Origin: JANMZO01 sp963763135
Lineage (GTDB): Bacteria; Actinomycetota; Acidimicrobiia; Acidimicrobiales; JANYDT01
Length of the DNA: 64,000 bases
Reading direction: 5' to 3'
Assembly: GCA_963763135.1 (NCBI GenBank)
Contig: CAVXNJ010000003.1
Coordinates: forward strand, 186,001 to 250,000
In this document: piece after piece, positions 34,180-42,964 of the stretch
How positions within the stretch are numbered: position 1 is the stretch's first letter
Layout of the letters: the number at the start of each line of letters is the position of its first letter
Notes under the pieces: model-generated
What the model was told of the DNA's origin: nothing
The model's input: the letters and a program-made list of their open reading frames with translations, nothing else
The model's database searches: none
Made by a program: the position numbers and the translations under genes

Positions 34180-35292
34180 ATGAGTCGAAGCCTGTCGCGA
34201 CAACTTCGCCGCGCCGCATTCGACGACAGCCCCGATGGCTGGAAAGCGCTGGCGGGGAGGCTGGTCGCTATGGGGCCCGACGCGGGCCTCGACGCAGTCG
34301 GCATTACCGGTGTCGAGCCCTTCCTTGAAGCTCGGGCGGCCATCGAAGACCGCAACCGTCGAGGTCTGTCCGACACGATGGGTTTCACCTTTGCGAAGCC
34401 CATACGCTCGACTGAACCCGCGTCGACGCTTCCCGGCGCGGCCTCCATCATCGTCGCTGCCCGAAGATATAAGCGCGCTGATGAAAATGCCGAGAGCGAT
34501 GTTCCAACCGGTCGAGTGGCCCGGTACTCGTGGATCGATCACTACAAACCTCTCCGGGCCGGGCTCATGGTGCTCGCGAAGGAACTTACTGCGGCCGGAT
34601 TTCGCACACGGGTGATGGCCGACGACAACGCTATGGTCGACCGGGCCGCGGCGTATCGGGCCGGGCTCGGTTGGCTCGGCAAGAACGCCAATCTCCTCGT
34701 ACCCGGTCTCGGCTCGTGGTTCGTTCTCGGCGCGCTCGTAACCGATGCCGAACTTCCGCCGACGGCCGCATCGCCCGTTCCCGACGGGTGCGGTAGCTGT
34801 GTCCGCTGTCTCGAGGCCTGTCCCACGCAGGCGATCATTGCCCCAGGTGTCGTCGACGCCCGCCGCTGCCTGGCCTGGTTGGTGCAAAAGCCCGGGCCGT
34901 TTCCGGAGGAATTCCGTGAAGCGCTCGACGACCGGATGTACGGCTGCGATGACTGCCAGGAGGTCTGCCCACCGAATCGCGTGGCCGACCGACGCCACGC
35001 GCTTCCTGCGACCGAGCCCGACGCAGAAGCCTTCATCGCGTTGGAGGAGTTGCTGGCCGGGTCCGATGCCGAGCTTCTGGCCCGTCACGGCCGCTTCTAT
35101 CTGCCGGGGCGAGACCCCAACATCCTCAGACGCAACGCGCTGCTCGCGTGGGGCAATGTCGCGGCTCGACCCGGTCACCGCCCGTCTCCCGACGGATCGG
35201 GTCTCGTTGCCGGCTACCTGACGCACGCCGATCCGTCGGTGACCGACGCCGCCGCGTGGGCGTTGAAACGCGCCGGGCTGACGACGTCGTGA
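34180..35292 (+). CDS. queG: Epoxyqueuosine reductase
   Basis: 370 residues. B12- and Fe-S-dependent enzyme that performs the last step of queuosine formation in tRNA. Two cluster motifs are CGSCVRCLEACPTQAI and GCDDCQEVCPPN. Also present are the cobalamin-site region MADDNAMVDRAAAYRAGLGWLGKNANLL, the GSWFVLGALVTD strand and C-terminal HEAT-like helices (LRRNALLAWGN, PSVTDAAAWALKRAG). No other queuosine genes are in the window. The gene is monocistronic or leads into the glycosyltransferase 52 bases on. Confidence 0.95.
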   Translation: MSRSLSRQLRRAAFDDSPDGWKALAGRLVAMGPDAGLDAVGITGVEPFLEARAAIEDRNRRGLSDTMGFTFAKPIRSTEPASTLPGAASIIVAARRYKRADENAESDVPTGRVARYSWIDHYKPLRAGLMVLAKELTAAGFRTRVMADDNAMVDRAAAYRAGLGWLGKNANLLVPGLGSWFVLGALVTDAELPPTAASPVPDGCGSCVRCLEACPTQAIIAPGVVDARRCLAWLVQKPGPFPEEFREALDDRMYGCDDCQEVCPPNRVADRRHALPATEPDAEAFIALEELLAGSDAELLARHGRFYLPGRDPNILRRNALLAWGNVAARPGHRPSPDGSGLVAGYLTHADPSVTDAAAWALKRAGLTTS

Positions 35293-35344
35293 GATAACCG
35301 ATCCGGGGCCGATCCTGGGCCCCCTGCTAGCTTGACCCGTCGAA

Positions 35345-36511
35345 ATGGCCCACCTTCTTGTCACGAACGATTTTCCGCCGAAGGTGGGGGGAATCCAGTC
35401 CTACCTCTGGGAACTCTGGCGTCGACTCCCCACGGGTGAGGCCGTCGTTCTGACCACACCCTACGCGGGAAGTGCGGAATTCGATGCCGCGGCGCCCATG
35501 CCCATCGTTCGGACGCGTCAGCGTTGGCTGCTGCCCACACCCATACTGCTTCGCCAAATCGTCTCGGTGGCGAAGGAGCACGGCATAACGCACATCGTGC
35601 TCGATCCCGCGATACCGGTCGGCCTGCTGGGCCCCGTCCTCGCCAAGCGGGGCTTCACCTACTCCCTCGTGGTGCACGGGGCCGAGGTCACTGTTCCCGG
35701 TCGGGTTCCGGGTCTTCGATCTCTGCTGGCGGGAACGCTCCGCAGCGCATCGCATATATTCGCAGCGGGTGGCTACCCGCTCGCTGAGGCCGAGCGGGCC
35801 GCTCGGCGCCACCTGCCTTCGACGGTGATTCCTCCCGGAGTCGACGTGGAGCGTTTCTCGCCGGCCGCAGACAATGCGCAACGCGCCGCCATCCGACAGC
35901 GGCTCTCGATTCCCCTCGACAGTCAGCTCGTGGTGGGCGGAAGTCGTCTGGTGCCGCGCAAGGGTTTCGACATCGTGATCGCGGCGGTGGGCGAGCTCTC
36001 GGAGACCCGAACCGATTTGGTCTTTGCGTTGTCGGGAAAGGGACGAGACGCCAAGCGACTCGCCAAGCTCGCGGACCGGGAACGGGTCAGGCATCCGAAC
36101 GCCGACATCCGTCTTCTCGGGCGATTGTCCGACACCGATCTCGTCGATCTGCTTCGAGCCGGCGACGTTTTCGCCATGCTGTGTCGTAACCGGTGGGCCG
36201 GACTCGAGCAGGAAGGCTTCGGCATCGTGTTCATGGAGGCGGCGGCGTGCGGTCTTCCACAGATCGCCGGCGCCAGCGGAGGCTCCCACGAGGCCGTGGT
36301 CGACGGGGTCACGGGTCTCGTGGTCGCCAAACCCAAGGACGTGATGGCGACCGTCGCCGCCATCGACTCGCTCCTCGGCGATCCGAACCGCCGTGCGGCG
36401 ATGGCGGTCGCCGGACGACGGCGCGCCGAGACCGAGTTGACCTATGACGTGCTGGCGGCAACGCTGGCCGACATTCTCCGTTCCCTGTCCTGTGCATCGG
36501 TGGGGCCGTGA
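35345..36511 (+). CDS. GT4 glycosyltransferase, PimB-like
   Basis: 388 residues. GT-B fold enzyme. The N-terminus LLVTNDFPPKVGGIQSYLWEL is the acceptor-side signature of phosphatidylinositol mannoside transferases. The C-terminal donor domain has GGSRLVPRKGFD and the E-x7-E motif EGFGIVFMEAAACG. It probably adds mannose to phosphatidyl-inositol mannoside or a related glycolipid at the inner leaflet of the membrane. The exact acceptor is inferred. It follows queG with a short gap. Confidence 0.88.
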   Translation: MAHLLVTNDFPPKVGGIQSYLWELWRRLPTGEAVVLTTPYAGSAEFDAAAPMPIVRTRQRWLLPTPILLRQIVSVAKEHGITHIVLDPAIPVGLLGPVLAKRGFTYSLVVHGAEVTVPGRVPGLRSLLAGTLRSASHIFAAGGYPLAEAERAARRHLPSTVIPPGVDVERFSPAADNAQRAAIRQRLSIPLDSQLVVGGSRLVPRKGFDIVIAAVGELSETRTDLVFALSGKGRDAKRLAKLADRERVRHPNADIRLLGRLSDTDLVDLLRAGDVFAMLCRNRWAGLEQEGFGIVFMEAAACGLPQIAGASGGSHEAVVDGVTGLVVAKPKDVMATVAAIDSLLGDPNRRAAMAVAGRRRAETELTYDVLAATLADILRSLSCASVGP

Positions 36512-36652
36512 GGCCGGCCCGCCGAAGCCGTTCACAACGCCATCGTGCACAATCACTTTGGGTGGTGCACCGTGTCAATGTCGGCGTTCGCACTAGTGTT
36601 TCAATCAAGCGCGGCCGGTGTCGCGCCGATGAACTGAGGCAAGGACTTACCC

Positions 36653-37099
36653 ATGGCTGAGCACGCAACCGAACACCTGAACGTGAACGCCAGCGTTGCT
36701 GATTGCATCGCGGTCACACTCGACTTCCCGCGCTATCCCGAGTGGGCTCCCGACATCAAGGAATCGACGGTCCTGGAGACCGACGATCGGGGCCGCGGAA
36801 CACGAGTGGCGTTCCGGGCGGCAGCGATGGGTCGCAGCGCAAGTTACGTCCTTCGGTATTCGTACTCCGAAGACTCCAGCCGAATCACCTGGGAGTTGCT
36901 CGAAGGCGACATCATGCGGGGTCTCGACGGTTCGTACCTGTTCGAGTCGAATGCCGACGGCACCACCGATATCACGTACAACCTGACCGTCGAGCTGACC
37001 GTGCCGATTCCGGGCTTCGTGAAACGACGCGCTGAGGGCAAGATCATGACGACAGCGCTACGTGAACTGAAACATCGCGTCGAATCCCTGTCGGTCTGA
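36653..37099 (+). CDS. SRPBCC-family lipid/ligand-binding protein
   Basis: 148 residues with the START/Bet v1-like pattern: ATEHLNVNASVADCIAVTLDFPRYPEWAPDI at the N-terminus, alternating beta strands (SYVLRYSYSEDSSRITWELLEG, DITYNLTVELTVPIPGFV) and a final long helix (KIMTTALRELKHRVES). Widespread in actinobacteria as cyclase/dehydrase or coenzyme-binding proteins. Function unassigned. It may be cotranscribed with the ROK kinase 50 bases downstream. Confidence 0.85.
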   Translation: MAEHATEHLNVNASVADCIAVTLDFPRYPEWAPDIKESTVLETDDRGRGTRVAFRAAAMGRSASYVLRYSYSEDSSRITWELLEGDIMRGLDGSYLFESNADGTTDITYNLTVELTVPIPGFVKRRAEGKIMTTALRELKHRVESLSV

Positions 37100-37149
37100 A
37101 CGCGCCCCGCCCGAAACCGTTACGTACGTCCTGGTAACCAACGCAAACG

Positions 37150-38046
37150 ATGGCGACGACGCGTCTCGGTGTCGACATGGGCGGCACCAAGTGTGCTGCC
37201 GCGCTGTTCACCGATACCTCTGAGCAACGAAACGTCGTGATCGCCGAGGCGTCGCTACCCACGCCGGCCGGGGGCGACGCGGTGATTGACACCATCGTTG
37301 GTGTCATCGAGCGGGTCATGGCCGACCAGCCGCAACGCCCGACGACCATTGGTGTCGGAGTTCCCGGTCTGGTCACCGCCAGCGGATCGCTGCGTTACGC
37401 GCCGCATCTGTTCGGTGTGCTTGAAGTGGCGTTGCAGGAAATTCTGGAAGAGCGGGTAGGTCAGCCCGTCTCGGTGGTCAACGACAACACCGCCGCCGCG
37501 TGGGCCGAACACCGTTTCGGTGCCGGTGTTGGTTTCTCCGACATGGTCTACGTCGGACTCGGCACCGGTATCGGTGGCGCAGTGATCGCCAACGGGCTTT
37601 TGATCGGCGGGCACAACGGCTTTGCCGGGGAGCTCGGCCATATCACCGTGGACCGAAACGGTGATCTCTGCGTGTGTGGAAGGCGGGGCTGCTGGGAGCT
37701 CTACGCGTCAGGTAGCGGTCTCGCCCGACTGGCCGGCCGGGCCGGCGAGACGGTGACCGAAGCCGGGCGCAACGGCGATGGCCGGGCGCTCGCCGTTCTC
37801 CGGAGATTCGCATCCGAAGTGGCCGTCGGCCTCGCTGATCTCATCAACATCTTCGATCCGGGATGCGTGGTACTGGGCGGCGGGGTACTTGATCCGCCCG
37901 AGCCGCTGCTGGCCATGATCATTTCGGCGATGGGGGAGATTCTCGGTGACTCCGCAGCCCACCGCCCGCTGCCACAGATTGCGGCCGCGGCCTTGGGCAA
38001 ACGCGCCGGTGCGGTCGGGGCCGCAATCCTCTCGGCGCGGGAGTAG
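37150..38046 (+). CDS. ROK-family glucokinase-like sugar kinase
   Basis: 298 residues. ATP-binding DMGGTKCAAALF lies at the N-terminus, followed by GVGVPGLV, NDNTAAAWAEHRFGAG, GLGTGIGGAVI, the catalytic/sugar segment GFAGELGHITVD and the ROK zinc motif CVCGRRGCWE. This probably supplies glucose-6-phosphate for glycolysis, which here may continue through the PPi-dependent PFK at 44.8 kb. Glucose specificity follows from family resemblance only. Confidence 0.9.
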   Translation: MATTRLGVDMGGTKCAAALFTDTSEQRNVVIAEASLPTPAGGDAVIDTIVGVIERVMADQPQRPTTIGVGVPGLVTASGSLRYAPHLFGVLEVALQEILEERVGQPVSVVNDNTAAAWAEHRFGAGVGFSDMVYVGLGTGIGGAVIANGLLIGGHNGFAGELGHITVDRNGDLCVCGRRGCWELYASGSGLARLAGRAGETVTEAGRNGDGRALAVLRRFASEVAVGLADLINIFDPGCVVLGGGVLDPPEPLLAMIISAMGEILGDSAAHRPLPQIAAAALGKRAGAVGAAILSARE

Positions 38047-38054
38047 CGGCCACG

Positions 38055-38462
38055 GTGAGCATCGACAGCGCGTTGAGCGTGCCATGCCCGTGCGGCACGT
38101 CGCGAGGCTACGATGACTGCTGCGGCCGGCTGCACCGGGGCGAACTCAACGCCTTCACCGCCGAACTGCTGATGCGCTCCCGCTATTCGGCGTTCGCTAT
38201 GGGCGACGCGCCGTATCTCCTGCGAACGTGGCACCGGTCGACCCGACCCAAGCGGCTCACGTTGGACCCCGGAATCCGCTGGACCCGGCTCGAGGTGTTG
38301 GAAACCGACGGCGGAGGACCCTTCGACGAACAGGGTCAGGTCCAGTTTCGGGCGCACCACGAGGTTATCGACGGCTCCACCCTTCACTTGTCAGTGTTGC
38401 GCGAGCGGAGCCAGTTCGTTCGCGAAGACAAGCGCTGGGTGTACCTCGCTGCGGTTTCGTGA
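38055..38462 (+). CDS. YchJ/UPF0225 family SEC-C protein
   Basis: 135 residues, eight bases after the kinase stop, so probably the same operon. It starts with a SEC-C zinc motif (CPCGTSRGYDDCCGRLHRGE), then the YchJ core LMRSRYSAFAMGDAPYLLRTWH and a beta-rich NTF2-like region (VQFRAHHEVIDGSTLHLSVLRERSQF). Function unknown. Confidence 0.9.
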   Translation: MSIDSALSVPCPCGTSRGYDDCCGRLHRGELNAFTAELLMRSRYSAFAMGDAPYLLRTWHRSTRPKRLTLDPGIRWTRLEVLETDGGGPFDEQGQVQFRAHHEVIDGSTLHLSVLRERSQFVREDKRWVYLAAVS

Positions 38463-38508
38463 TCGGCGGCGTGAGCGTGATGCGGCGAGCCGCCGGTCGG
38501 AAGATTCC

Positions 38509-39105
38509 TCAGTTGGCCAGCAAGCCGCGAAAGCAGAAGGCAATCGCCTGTTCGGCCACTTCGTCGGGGTCTTCGCCGCGGCCATGAATGCACCGGCGTG
38601 ACAGTTCGTTCGTGACTCCGAGCACCGCGTGGGTGATCATGAACGGGTCTCCGTCGCGGAACTTTCCTTCGACGATGCCGTCTTTGATGTGCCGCATGGT
38701 GTCGGCCACGCCAACTTCCTGGCCGTTGCGCAGAATCGCTGAGAACGCCCGCTCGGTCGACGCGAACTGGAACAGGTTGAACACGTGCCGGTTCTCCGAC
38801 AACCAGCGCATTGTGGCGAACATGCCGAGTTCGATGCGCTTGACGGGGTCGGATTCCTTCGCGATTACCTGCTGCTGGCGGCGCCGGAGACTCAACTGCG
38901 CGTCTTTGAGGATCTCGATGAAGAGCTCCTCCTTCGATTCGAAGTACCAGTAGAAAACGCCCTTGCCGACGCCAAGTTGGTCGACGATGTCGGCGACCGA
39001 GGTGGGGTGGTATCCGTTCTCGGCAAATTGGCGAGCCGCAAATTCCATGATCTGGTTTCGACGTTCGCGTCCCCGCTGCGTCAGTCGCCTTGGTTCCACG
39101 GACAA
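38509..39105 (-). CDS. TetR-family transcriptional regulator
   Basis: 198 residues. The N-terminal TetR HTH (RNQIMEFAARQFAENGYHPTSVADIVDQ...GVFYWYFESKEEL) lies at about 15-62. The C-terminal helical ligand domain is unique. It faces the acyltransferase gene divergently with a 216-base shared spacer, so control of that lipid gene or of fatty-acid metabolism is plausible. Its 3' end is 47 bases from the ychJ stop. Confidence 0.93.
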   Translation of the reverse strand: MSVEPRRLTQRGRERRNQIMEFAARQFAENGYHPTSVADIVDQLGVGKGVFYWYFESKEELFIEILKDAQLSLRRRQQQVIAKESDPVKRIELGMFATMRWLSENRHVFNLFQFASTERAFSAILRNGQEVGVADTMRHIKDGIVEGKFRDGDPFMITHAVLGVTNELSRRCIHGRGEDPDEVAEQAIAFCFRGLLAN

Positions 39106-39321
39106 ACGCTACGAAACCGCAGCCCAATGTGCAAAACGTCGATGGTTGGAACCCACCCGAACCGATGCCCGTCGCACACGTTTTCGGACTCTTTCGGGCG
39201 CTTTCTTGGCACGTTCGAACTGTGAACAACCAGCGCTACCAGGCGTTTCAGAAATGCGAACACTACGTTTCGACGCGTGTTTGAAGCAGCGGAGAGGGCG
39301 TGGACGTCATACACTCGGCGC

Positions 39322-40059
39322 ATGACATACCGACTCCTCAAAGCAGTTTTGGGGCCTTTGCTCCGTGTGCTGTTCAAGGTTCGTGTGGAAGGTCTCGACA
39401 ACGTGCCGGCGAGCGGTCCCGTTATCCTTGCGAGTAACCATCTGAGCTTTTCCGACTCGATATTCCTCCCGATGGTGTTGAAGCGCCGGGTCACGTTCGT
39501 TGCCAAGGCCGAATATTTCGAACAGCGCCGGACCGCCTGGTTCTTCCGGGCCACCGGTCAGATACCGGTGAAGCGTGGGGGAGGGCCCGCCTCGGCCCGG
39601 GCCCTGGAATCGGCCAAAGAGGTGCTCGACGCCGGACAGGTGTTTGCGATCTACCCCGAGGGAACCCGGTCACCCGACGGGCGACTCTACAAAGGTCGCA
39701 CCGGTGTCGCCCGCCTCGCGCTCGACGCGAGTTGCCCCGTTGTTGCGGTCGCGATGATCGGTACTCGTGAGGCGCAACCGATCGGCCAGGTCAAGCCGAA
39801 TTTCTTCTCGCCGATCACCATCAAGTTCTCGACTCCCATGCAGTTCGACCGCTACAAGACCCGTCGCGATGATCCGCTGACGCTTCGCAGCATCACCGAC
39901 GAGATCATGTTCGAGTTGGCGCAACTGTCGGGCCAGGTCTACGTCAACGAATATGCGCCGAAGAAGCAGACCGACAAGGGCGAGTTGATCGAGTTGCCTC
40001 CCGTGTCGGTGCGAGTCGCCAACGAAGACAAGCCCGTGTTGGTGTCGGCAAGCGCATGA
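39322..40059 (+). CDS. 1-acyl-sn-glycerol-3-phosphate acyltransferase (PlsC-like)
   Basis: 245 residues from ATG 39322. An upstream in-frame start at 39277 lacks family residues. It acylates lysophosphatidate to phosphatidate at the membrane. The HX4D catalytic motif is NHLSFSD, motif III is YPEGTRSPDGRLYKG, and PVVAVAMIGT follows. An amphipathic N-terminal segment (LLKAVLGPLLRVLFKV) attaches it to the membrane. The tail beyond residue 210 is basic and Gln/Lys-rich, as in actinobacterial members. Divergent from the TetR gene. Confidence 0.92.
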   Translation: MTYRLLKAVLGPLLRVLFKVRVEGLDNVPASGPVILASNHLSFSDSIFLPMVLKRRVTFVAKAEYFEQRRTAWFFRATGQIPVKRGGGPASARALESAKEVLDAGQVFAIYPEGTRSPDGRLYKGRTGVARLALDASCPVVAVAMIGTREAQPIGQVKPNFFSPITIKFSTPMQFDRYKTRRDDPLTLRSITDEIMFELAQLSGQVYVNEYAPKKQTDKGELIELPPVSVRVANEDKPVLVSASA

Positions 40060-40230
40060 CGCTGACTTCTCGGCGGCGCTTGCCACTGCTGCAAACGCCA
40101 GCCGGTTTCCGTTTCTCGTCCGTTGGTTTGTCGCCTGTCCGTGTGTCGTCGGTTGCCCGGTCCGCAGTCTGTTGGTTGTTCGACTGCCGGCCGTAGCTGA
40201 ACGGCGCCCTTACCTGTATTTGAGATCTGT

Positions 40231-40878
40231 TTGTACGCGTACGTAATACGAATTTGGTTGTCGGACCGTCCGGGAGCACTTGGTGCTGTGGCCAGCGAGA
40301 TTGGCGCTGCCGGCGGCGACCTGATCGGCATCGATATTTTGGAGCGTGGCGGGGGGAGGGCCATCGACGAATTGATCGTGGAGTTGACCGAACCTGACCA
40401 GGTACCGGTCCTGATTGCGCACCTGCGGGCGGTGGAGGGGGTCGACGTCGAAGACATCCGCGAAGTGTCCGACAACGCCGTTGATCCTCGACTCGATGCG
40501 CTCGACACGGCGATCAAGTTGGTCGAAACCCGCACCGTCGAAGCCCTGTTGAAGGTTCTCGCTTCGCGGGGATGCCGGGATTTCGAAGCCGACTGGGCGT
40601 CGGTCATCGATCACAGCGCGCCCGAGCCGTTGGCCAGTGTGGGGCGAGCACCCGAGAAGCCGTGGATCGCCGCATTCTTGGCGGGGAGCAAGGCGTCGGT
40701 TCGGGTTGCAGCCGGCGAGACCGGCCCCGACGATGTGGCGTGGGCTGCGCTTTCGTCGGCCGAGCTGACGCTGGTCCTCGGGCGCAAGGGTCGACCGTTC
40801 CGGGCCCGCGAACGGCGCCAGGCAACGGCGCTCGCCCGTATCGCCGATGCCCGGTGGACCGCCCTGGTTCAGGCTTGA
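40231..40878 (+). CDS. ACT-domain protein
   Basis: About 215 residues. The first 75 form an ACT domain (IRIWLSDRPGALGAVASEIGAAGGDLIGIDILER, then DELIVELTEPDQVPVLIAHL), a small-molecule sensor fold. The remainder is helical and may be a degenerate GAF-like or dimerisation region. The family occurs in Acidimicrobiia and other actinobacteria with no assigned ligand. The start is unclear: TTG 40231 is the first usable codon, and no good Shine-Dalgarno site is visible. Confidence 0.75.
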   Translation: MYAYVIRIWLSDRPGALGAVASEIGAAGGDLIGIDILERGGGRAIDELIVELTEPDQVPVLIAHLRAVEGVDVEDIREVSDNAVDPRLDALDTAIKLVETRTVEALLKVLASRGCRDFEADWASVIDHSAPEPLASVGRAPEKPWIAAFLAGSKASVRVAAGETGPDDVAWAALSSAELTLVLGRKGRPFRARERRQATALARIADARWTALVQA

Positions 40879-41006
40879 TCCACCCCTCGAACGAAGGATT
40901 CGTGACTCCGGATCCCGTGATTTCGATCCAGTGGTTTCAACGCAGTTATCTGGTGCAGACGGTCTTCTCGGCGCAGCAAGAGCCGCACCGAGAGGACCGG
41001 CACAGT

Positions 41007-41891
41007 TCAGTTGAGGTCGGCGATGGCGGCGGCGACGGCCAGCATTCGACGCGCGTTGTCGACATGGAGGTTTTCGATCATCCGCCCGTCGACGGTCACG
41101 ACGCCGCGTCCTTCGGCCGTCGCCTGCTCAAATGCTTCGATGACGCGTCGGGCGTAATCAATCTCGTCGGCTGATGGTGCCCAGATCTCATTGGTCGGTT
41201 CGACCTGGCTCGGGTGCACGAGGGTCTTGCCGTCGAAGCCCATCTCGAATCCCTGACGCGCTTCGACCTCAAAGCCCTCGGCGTTGCGAACGTCGTTGTA
41301 CACGCCGTCGAGGATCGCTCGCCCGGCCTCGCGTGCCGCGAGAAGCGCCGTCGCCAGGTGGGGGATGAGCGGCGCACGTGATGCGACCATCTGCGCGCGT
41401 AGTTCTTTGGCGAGATCGTTCGTACCCATAACAAGTACCGACACCCGCTCGAACGCGGCAATCTCACGAGCGGAGAAGATCGCTACCGGCGTCTCGACCA
41501 TGGCCCAGATCGTGGTGTGATCGGGAGCTCCCGCAGCTTCCATGTGCCGCGCGACTTCCGCGAGGGCGGCGATGCCGGAGACTTTGGGGATGACGATCGC
41601 GGCGGGGCCGGCTTTCGATGCGGCGGCAATGTCGTCGGCACCCCAAGGCGTGTCGAGGCCGTTGCAGCGGATGGTGAGGGTGCGGTTGCCGTAGAGCCCA
41701 GAGGTCGCCGCGGCGCATGCCTGCTCGCGTGCGGCGCCCTTCGCGTCGGGTGCGACAGCGTCTTCGAGGTCGAAAATGATGCCGTCGGCCGGAATGGATT
41801 GGGCCTTTTCGAGCGCCCGGGCGTTGGCCGCGGGCATGTAGAGAACCGACCGAAGGGGACGGTCAGCGGCGGTGTTGGCGGAAGCGGTCAT
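41007..41891 (-). CDS. HpcH/HpaI aldolase / CitE-type CoA-ester lyase
   Basis: 294 residues from ATG 41891 with a strong aaggag site. TIM-barrel lyase of the CitE/malyl-CoA group: LRSVLYMPAANARALEKA, DGIIFDLEDAVAPDAKGAARE (metal Asp/Glu), TIRCNGLDTPWGADD, VIPKVSGIAAL, WAMVETPVAI and GKTLVHPSQVEPTNEIW. Such enzymes cleave (S)-citramalyl-CoA, malyl-CoA or beta-methylmalyl-CoA to acetyl- or propionyl-CoA plus pyruvate or glyoxylate. A second, longer paralogue is encoded 11 bases upstream, so the two act in one operon. Confidence 0.9.
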   Translation of the reverse strand: MTASANTAADRPLRSVLYMPAANARALEKAQSIPADGIIFDLEDAVAPDAKGAAREQACAAATSGLYGNRTLTIRCNGLDTPWGADDIAAASKAGPAAIVIPKVSGIAALAEVARHMEAAGAPDHTTIWAMVETPVAIFSAREIAAFERVSVLVMGTNDLAKELRAQMVASRAPLIPHLATALLAAREAGRAILDGVYNDVRNAEGFEVEARQGFEMGFDGKTLVHPSQVEPTNEIWAPSADEIDYARRVIEAFEQATAEGRGVVTVDGRMIENLHVDNARRMLAVAAAIADLN

Positions 41892-41902
41892 GTCAGGTCT
41901 CC

Positions 41903-42958
41903 TTAGAATCCGTACGAAGCGGCGAGCTCGGGATCGCGGGCGGCGAGCTGACGTGCCAGCTCCACCACGACCTTGCATTGCTTTACGGATGCGTCGTCTT
42001 CCATCTTTCCGTCGAGCAGGATCGCACCGGTCCCGTCACCCATGGCATCGATTACGCGCTGCGCTGCGGCGACGTCGGACGGACGGGGGCTGAACACACG
42101 CTTCGCGATGTCGATCTGGACCGGGTGCAGACTCCATGCGCCGACGCACCCGAGGAGATATGCGTTGCGGAACTGGTCCTCGCACGCCACGACGTCTTTG
42201 ATGTCGCCGAACGGGCCGTAGTACGGAAGGATGCCGTGCATCACACAGGCGTCGACCATGCGGGCCAAGGTGTAATGCCACAGGTCCTGCTGGTACGTCG
42301 GGCGGGGTGCGTCGGGATTGTCGGCTGACGGGTCCTGGCGGACGATGTAGTCGGGATGGCCACCGCCGACGCGTGTGGTCTTCATCCGGCGGTTCGCTGC
42401 GAGGTCCGCCGGGCCCAGGCAGATGCCCTGCATACGGGGAGAGGCTCCGCAGATCTCCTCGACGTTGGCGACACCCCGGGCCGTTTCCAGGATGGCGTGG
42501 AGCAGAATCGGTCGGCTGAGCTTGGCCTTCGCCTCGAGTTGGGCGAGGAGTCGGTCGACGTAGTGGATGTCTTCCGGTCCTTCGACCTTCGGGATCATGA
42601 TGACGTCGATCTTGTCGCCCACCTCGGTCACGAGCGTCGTCAGGTCATCGAGCGCCCACGGCGAATCGAGGCTGTTCACCCGGGTCCACAGTTGGGTGGT
42701 GCCCATGTCGACGGTGCGGGCCACGTTGACCAGGCCGTTCCGTGCGGCTTCCTTGTCGGCCATCGGGATCGCATCTTCGAGATTGCCGAGGATGACGTCG
42801 ACGGTCGGGATGATCTCGGGGAGCTTGGCCACGACCTTCGCGTTCTGCGGCGGGAAGAAATGGATCATCCGCGAGGGGCGGAACGGGATCTCCCGCACCG
42901 GAACTGGGGCGCCGACGGCGAGCGGCTTGAAGAAGTCTTTGGGGCTGCGCATAGTCAT
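41903..42958 (-). CDS. Malyl-CoA / beta-methylmalyl-CoA lyase-like protein
   Basis: 351 residues, longer than the neighbouring CitE-like protein and closer to Mcl enzymes. The N-terminus PKDFFKPLAVGAPVPVREIPFRPSRMIHFFPP is typical of the group, followed by VILGNLEDAIPMADKEAAR, LWTRVNSLDSPWALDD, DVIMIPKVEGPEDI, LHAILETARGVANVEEI and WSLHPVQIDIAKRVFSP. It may form or split malyl-CoA from acetyl-CoA and glyoxylate, or the methyl analogue. It sits between the CitE paralogue and glycerol kinase, all on the minus strand with short gaps, so the three are probably cotranscribed. Confidence 0.88.
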   Translation of the reverse strand: MTMRSPKDFFKPLAVGAPVPVREIPFRPSRMIHFFPPQNAKVVAKLPEIIPTVDVILGNLEDAIPMADKEAARNGLVNVARTVDMGTTQLWTRVNSLDSPWALDDLTTLVTEVGDKIDVIMIPKVEGPEDIHYVDRLLAQLEAKAKLSRPILLHAILETARGVANVEEICGASPRMQGICLGPADLAANRRMKTTRVGGGHPDYIVRQDPSADNPDAPRPTYQQDLWHYTLARMVDACVMHGILPYYGPFGDIKDVVACEDQFRNAYLLGCVGAWSLHPVQIDIAKRVFSPRPSDVAAAQRVIDAMGDGTGAILLDGKMEDDASVKQCKVVVELARQLAARDPELAASYGF

Positions 42959-42964
42959 CCCAGG

